Of a stretch of 5,139 nt of DNA, positions 4,610 through 5,139 are shown in pieces. How positions within the stretch are numbered: position 1 is the stretch's first letter; every line of letters starts with the position of its first letter. The DNA lies in NCBI GenBank assembly GCA_945876925.1, contig CAMCQD010000172.1, positions 1-5,139 on the forward strand. Reading direction: 5' to 3'. Position numbers and translations under genes: made by a program. The notes beneath the pieces are model-generated. The model saw nothing but the letters and a program-made list of their open reading frames with translations. It had not been told where the DNA came from and searched no databases. Source of the stretch: an uncultured Dermatophilus sp. (GTDB lineage: Bacteria > Actinomycetota > Actinomycetes > Actinomycetales > Dermatophilaceae).

Positions 4610-5139
4610 GTGCTCAGGATCAGCGACGCCGCTGCCGGGGTCCAGGCCGAGATCGGCGCCGTGCTCATCGACATGGACGGCACGCTCGTCGATTCCAGCG
4701 CAGCGGTCGAACGCGCCTGGCGGAGCTGGGCCGCCGTCAACGGAGTCGACGGCGAGGAGGTCGTGGCGGTATGCCACGGCGCCACCGCAGACGGCATCAT
4801 CACGCGCTTCCGCCCGGACTTCGACGCCGCCACCGTCGCCCGGCACGTCGCCGCGCATATGACCGAGGAGATCGACGACACCGGCGATATCACCGCACTG
4901 CCGGGCGCGCACCGGCTGCTGGCGGTCCTGGCCGGGCTAGGGCTGCCCTGGGCGCTGGTGACCAACGCCAACCGCGAGCTAGCCCAGGCGCGGACCAGGG
5001 CCGCCGGCATCTTCCCGCAGGTGTACGCCACCGTCGAGGAGGTAGCCGGGGGAAAGCCCGATCCTGCGCTGTACCTGCTCGCCGCCCGCAGGCTCGGACT
5101 AGAGCCCGGGCAGTGCCTCGTGGTGGAGGACAGCCCCAG
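4610..5139 (+). CDS. HAD-superfamily hydrolase (sugar-phosphatase-like), 3' end outside window
   Basis: The frame is open from a GTG at 4610 to the window edge, giving 176 residues so far. AGGAGGGG (4600-4607) precedes the GTG. The four haloacid dehalogenase motifs are present: motif I DMDGTLVDS (residues 21-29) with the nucleophile D21 and acid/base D23; motif II VTNAN (117-121) with T118; motif III with K149 in GGKPDPALY (147-155); and motif IV VVEDSP (171-176) with the metal-binding acidic pair E173/D174. The alpha-helical cap lies between motifs I and II (about 30-97), followed by LPGAHRLLAVLAGLGLPWALV, typical of subfamily IA. Relatives include phosphatases of glycerol-3-phosphate, 2-deoxyglucose-6-phosphate and other sugar phosphates. 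The substrate is undetermined. Most family members are 210-230 residues, so perhaps 40-50 residues are cut off. It is cytoplasmic and divergent from the FNT gene. Confidence 0.92.
   Translation, partial: MLRISDAAAGVQAEIGAVLIDMDGTLVDSSAAVERAWRSWAAVNGVDGEEVVAVCHGATADGIITRFRPDFDAATVARHVAAHMTEEIDDTGDITALPGAHRLLAVLAGLGLPWALVTNANRELAQARTRAAGIFPQVYATVEEVAGGKPDPALYLLAARRLGLEPGQCLVVEDSP

Noticed and set aside
4402..5031. Minus-strand frame of 209 codons opposite the HAD phosphatase
   Set aside because: The plus strand carries all four HAD motifs in one frame, so this is its antisense shadow.
1..5139. CRISPR array, tRNA, rRNA or complete insertion sequence
   Set aside because: No regularly spaced repeat series, no cloverleaf-like tRNA sequence, no conserved rRNA stretch and no transposase motif was seen.

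Overview
The window looks like chromosomal DNA from a high-GC Gram-positive bacterium, probably an actinobacterium. G and C dominate third codon positions, GTG starts occur, GGAGG-type ribosome binding sites are strong, and the terminators are GC-rich hairpins without U-tracts. The species cannot be named from this sequence. No rRNA, tRNA, CRISPR array or complete insertion sequence was seen.

Layout. At 17-580 (minus) lies a broken, chimeric remnant of a peptide-type ABC transporter. The middle of a family-5 solute-binding protein runs straight into the LSGGQ/Walker B segment of an ABC ATPase. Bases 581-1272 hold no convincing gene but are rich in signals: an AGGAGGGG followed by ATG-TAG, an 11-bp-period direct repeat, a perfect 12-bp palindrome with a central CG (LacI/GalR operator type), a candidate promoter and a hairpin-rich leader. 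This leads into a complete sugar-porter-family MFS transporter at 1273-2703 (plus), followed by a strong hairpin terminator.

A convergent small membrane protein gene (2860-3096, minus, GTG start, perfect AGGAGG) follows. About 330 bases without a convincing gene separate it from a 19-bp perfect inverted repeat at 3427-3480. That hairpin sits just past the stop of a complete formate/nitrite-transporter-family (FNT) channel gene at 3494-4345 (minus). A divergent intergenic region (4346-4609) carries two further inverted repeats and leads to a HAD-superfamily phosphatase (4610 onward, plus) that runs off the window end.

How the parts fit. The sugar porter appears to be a single-gene unit under its own, probably sugar-responsive, control. 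The FNT channel and the HAD phosphatase are divergently transcribed and might share regulatory DNA, but nothing shows a common pathway. No defence system or large undescribed cluster is evident. The points most worth a second look are the chimeric ABC pseudogene with its junction inside the LSGGQ codons, the regulated and structured leader of the sugar porter, and the unrecognised small membrane protein.
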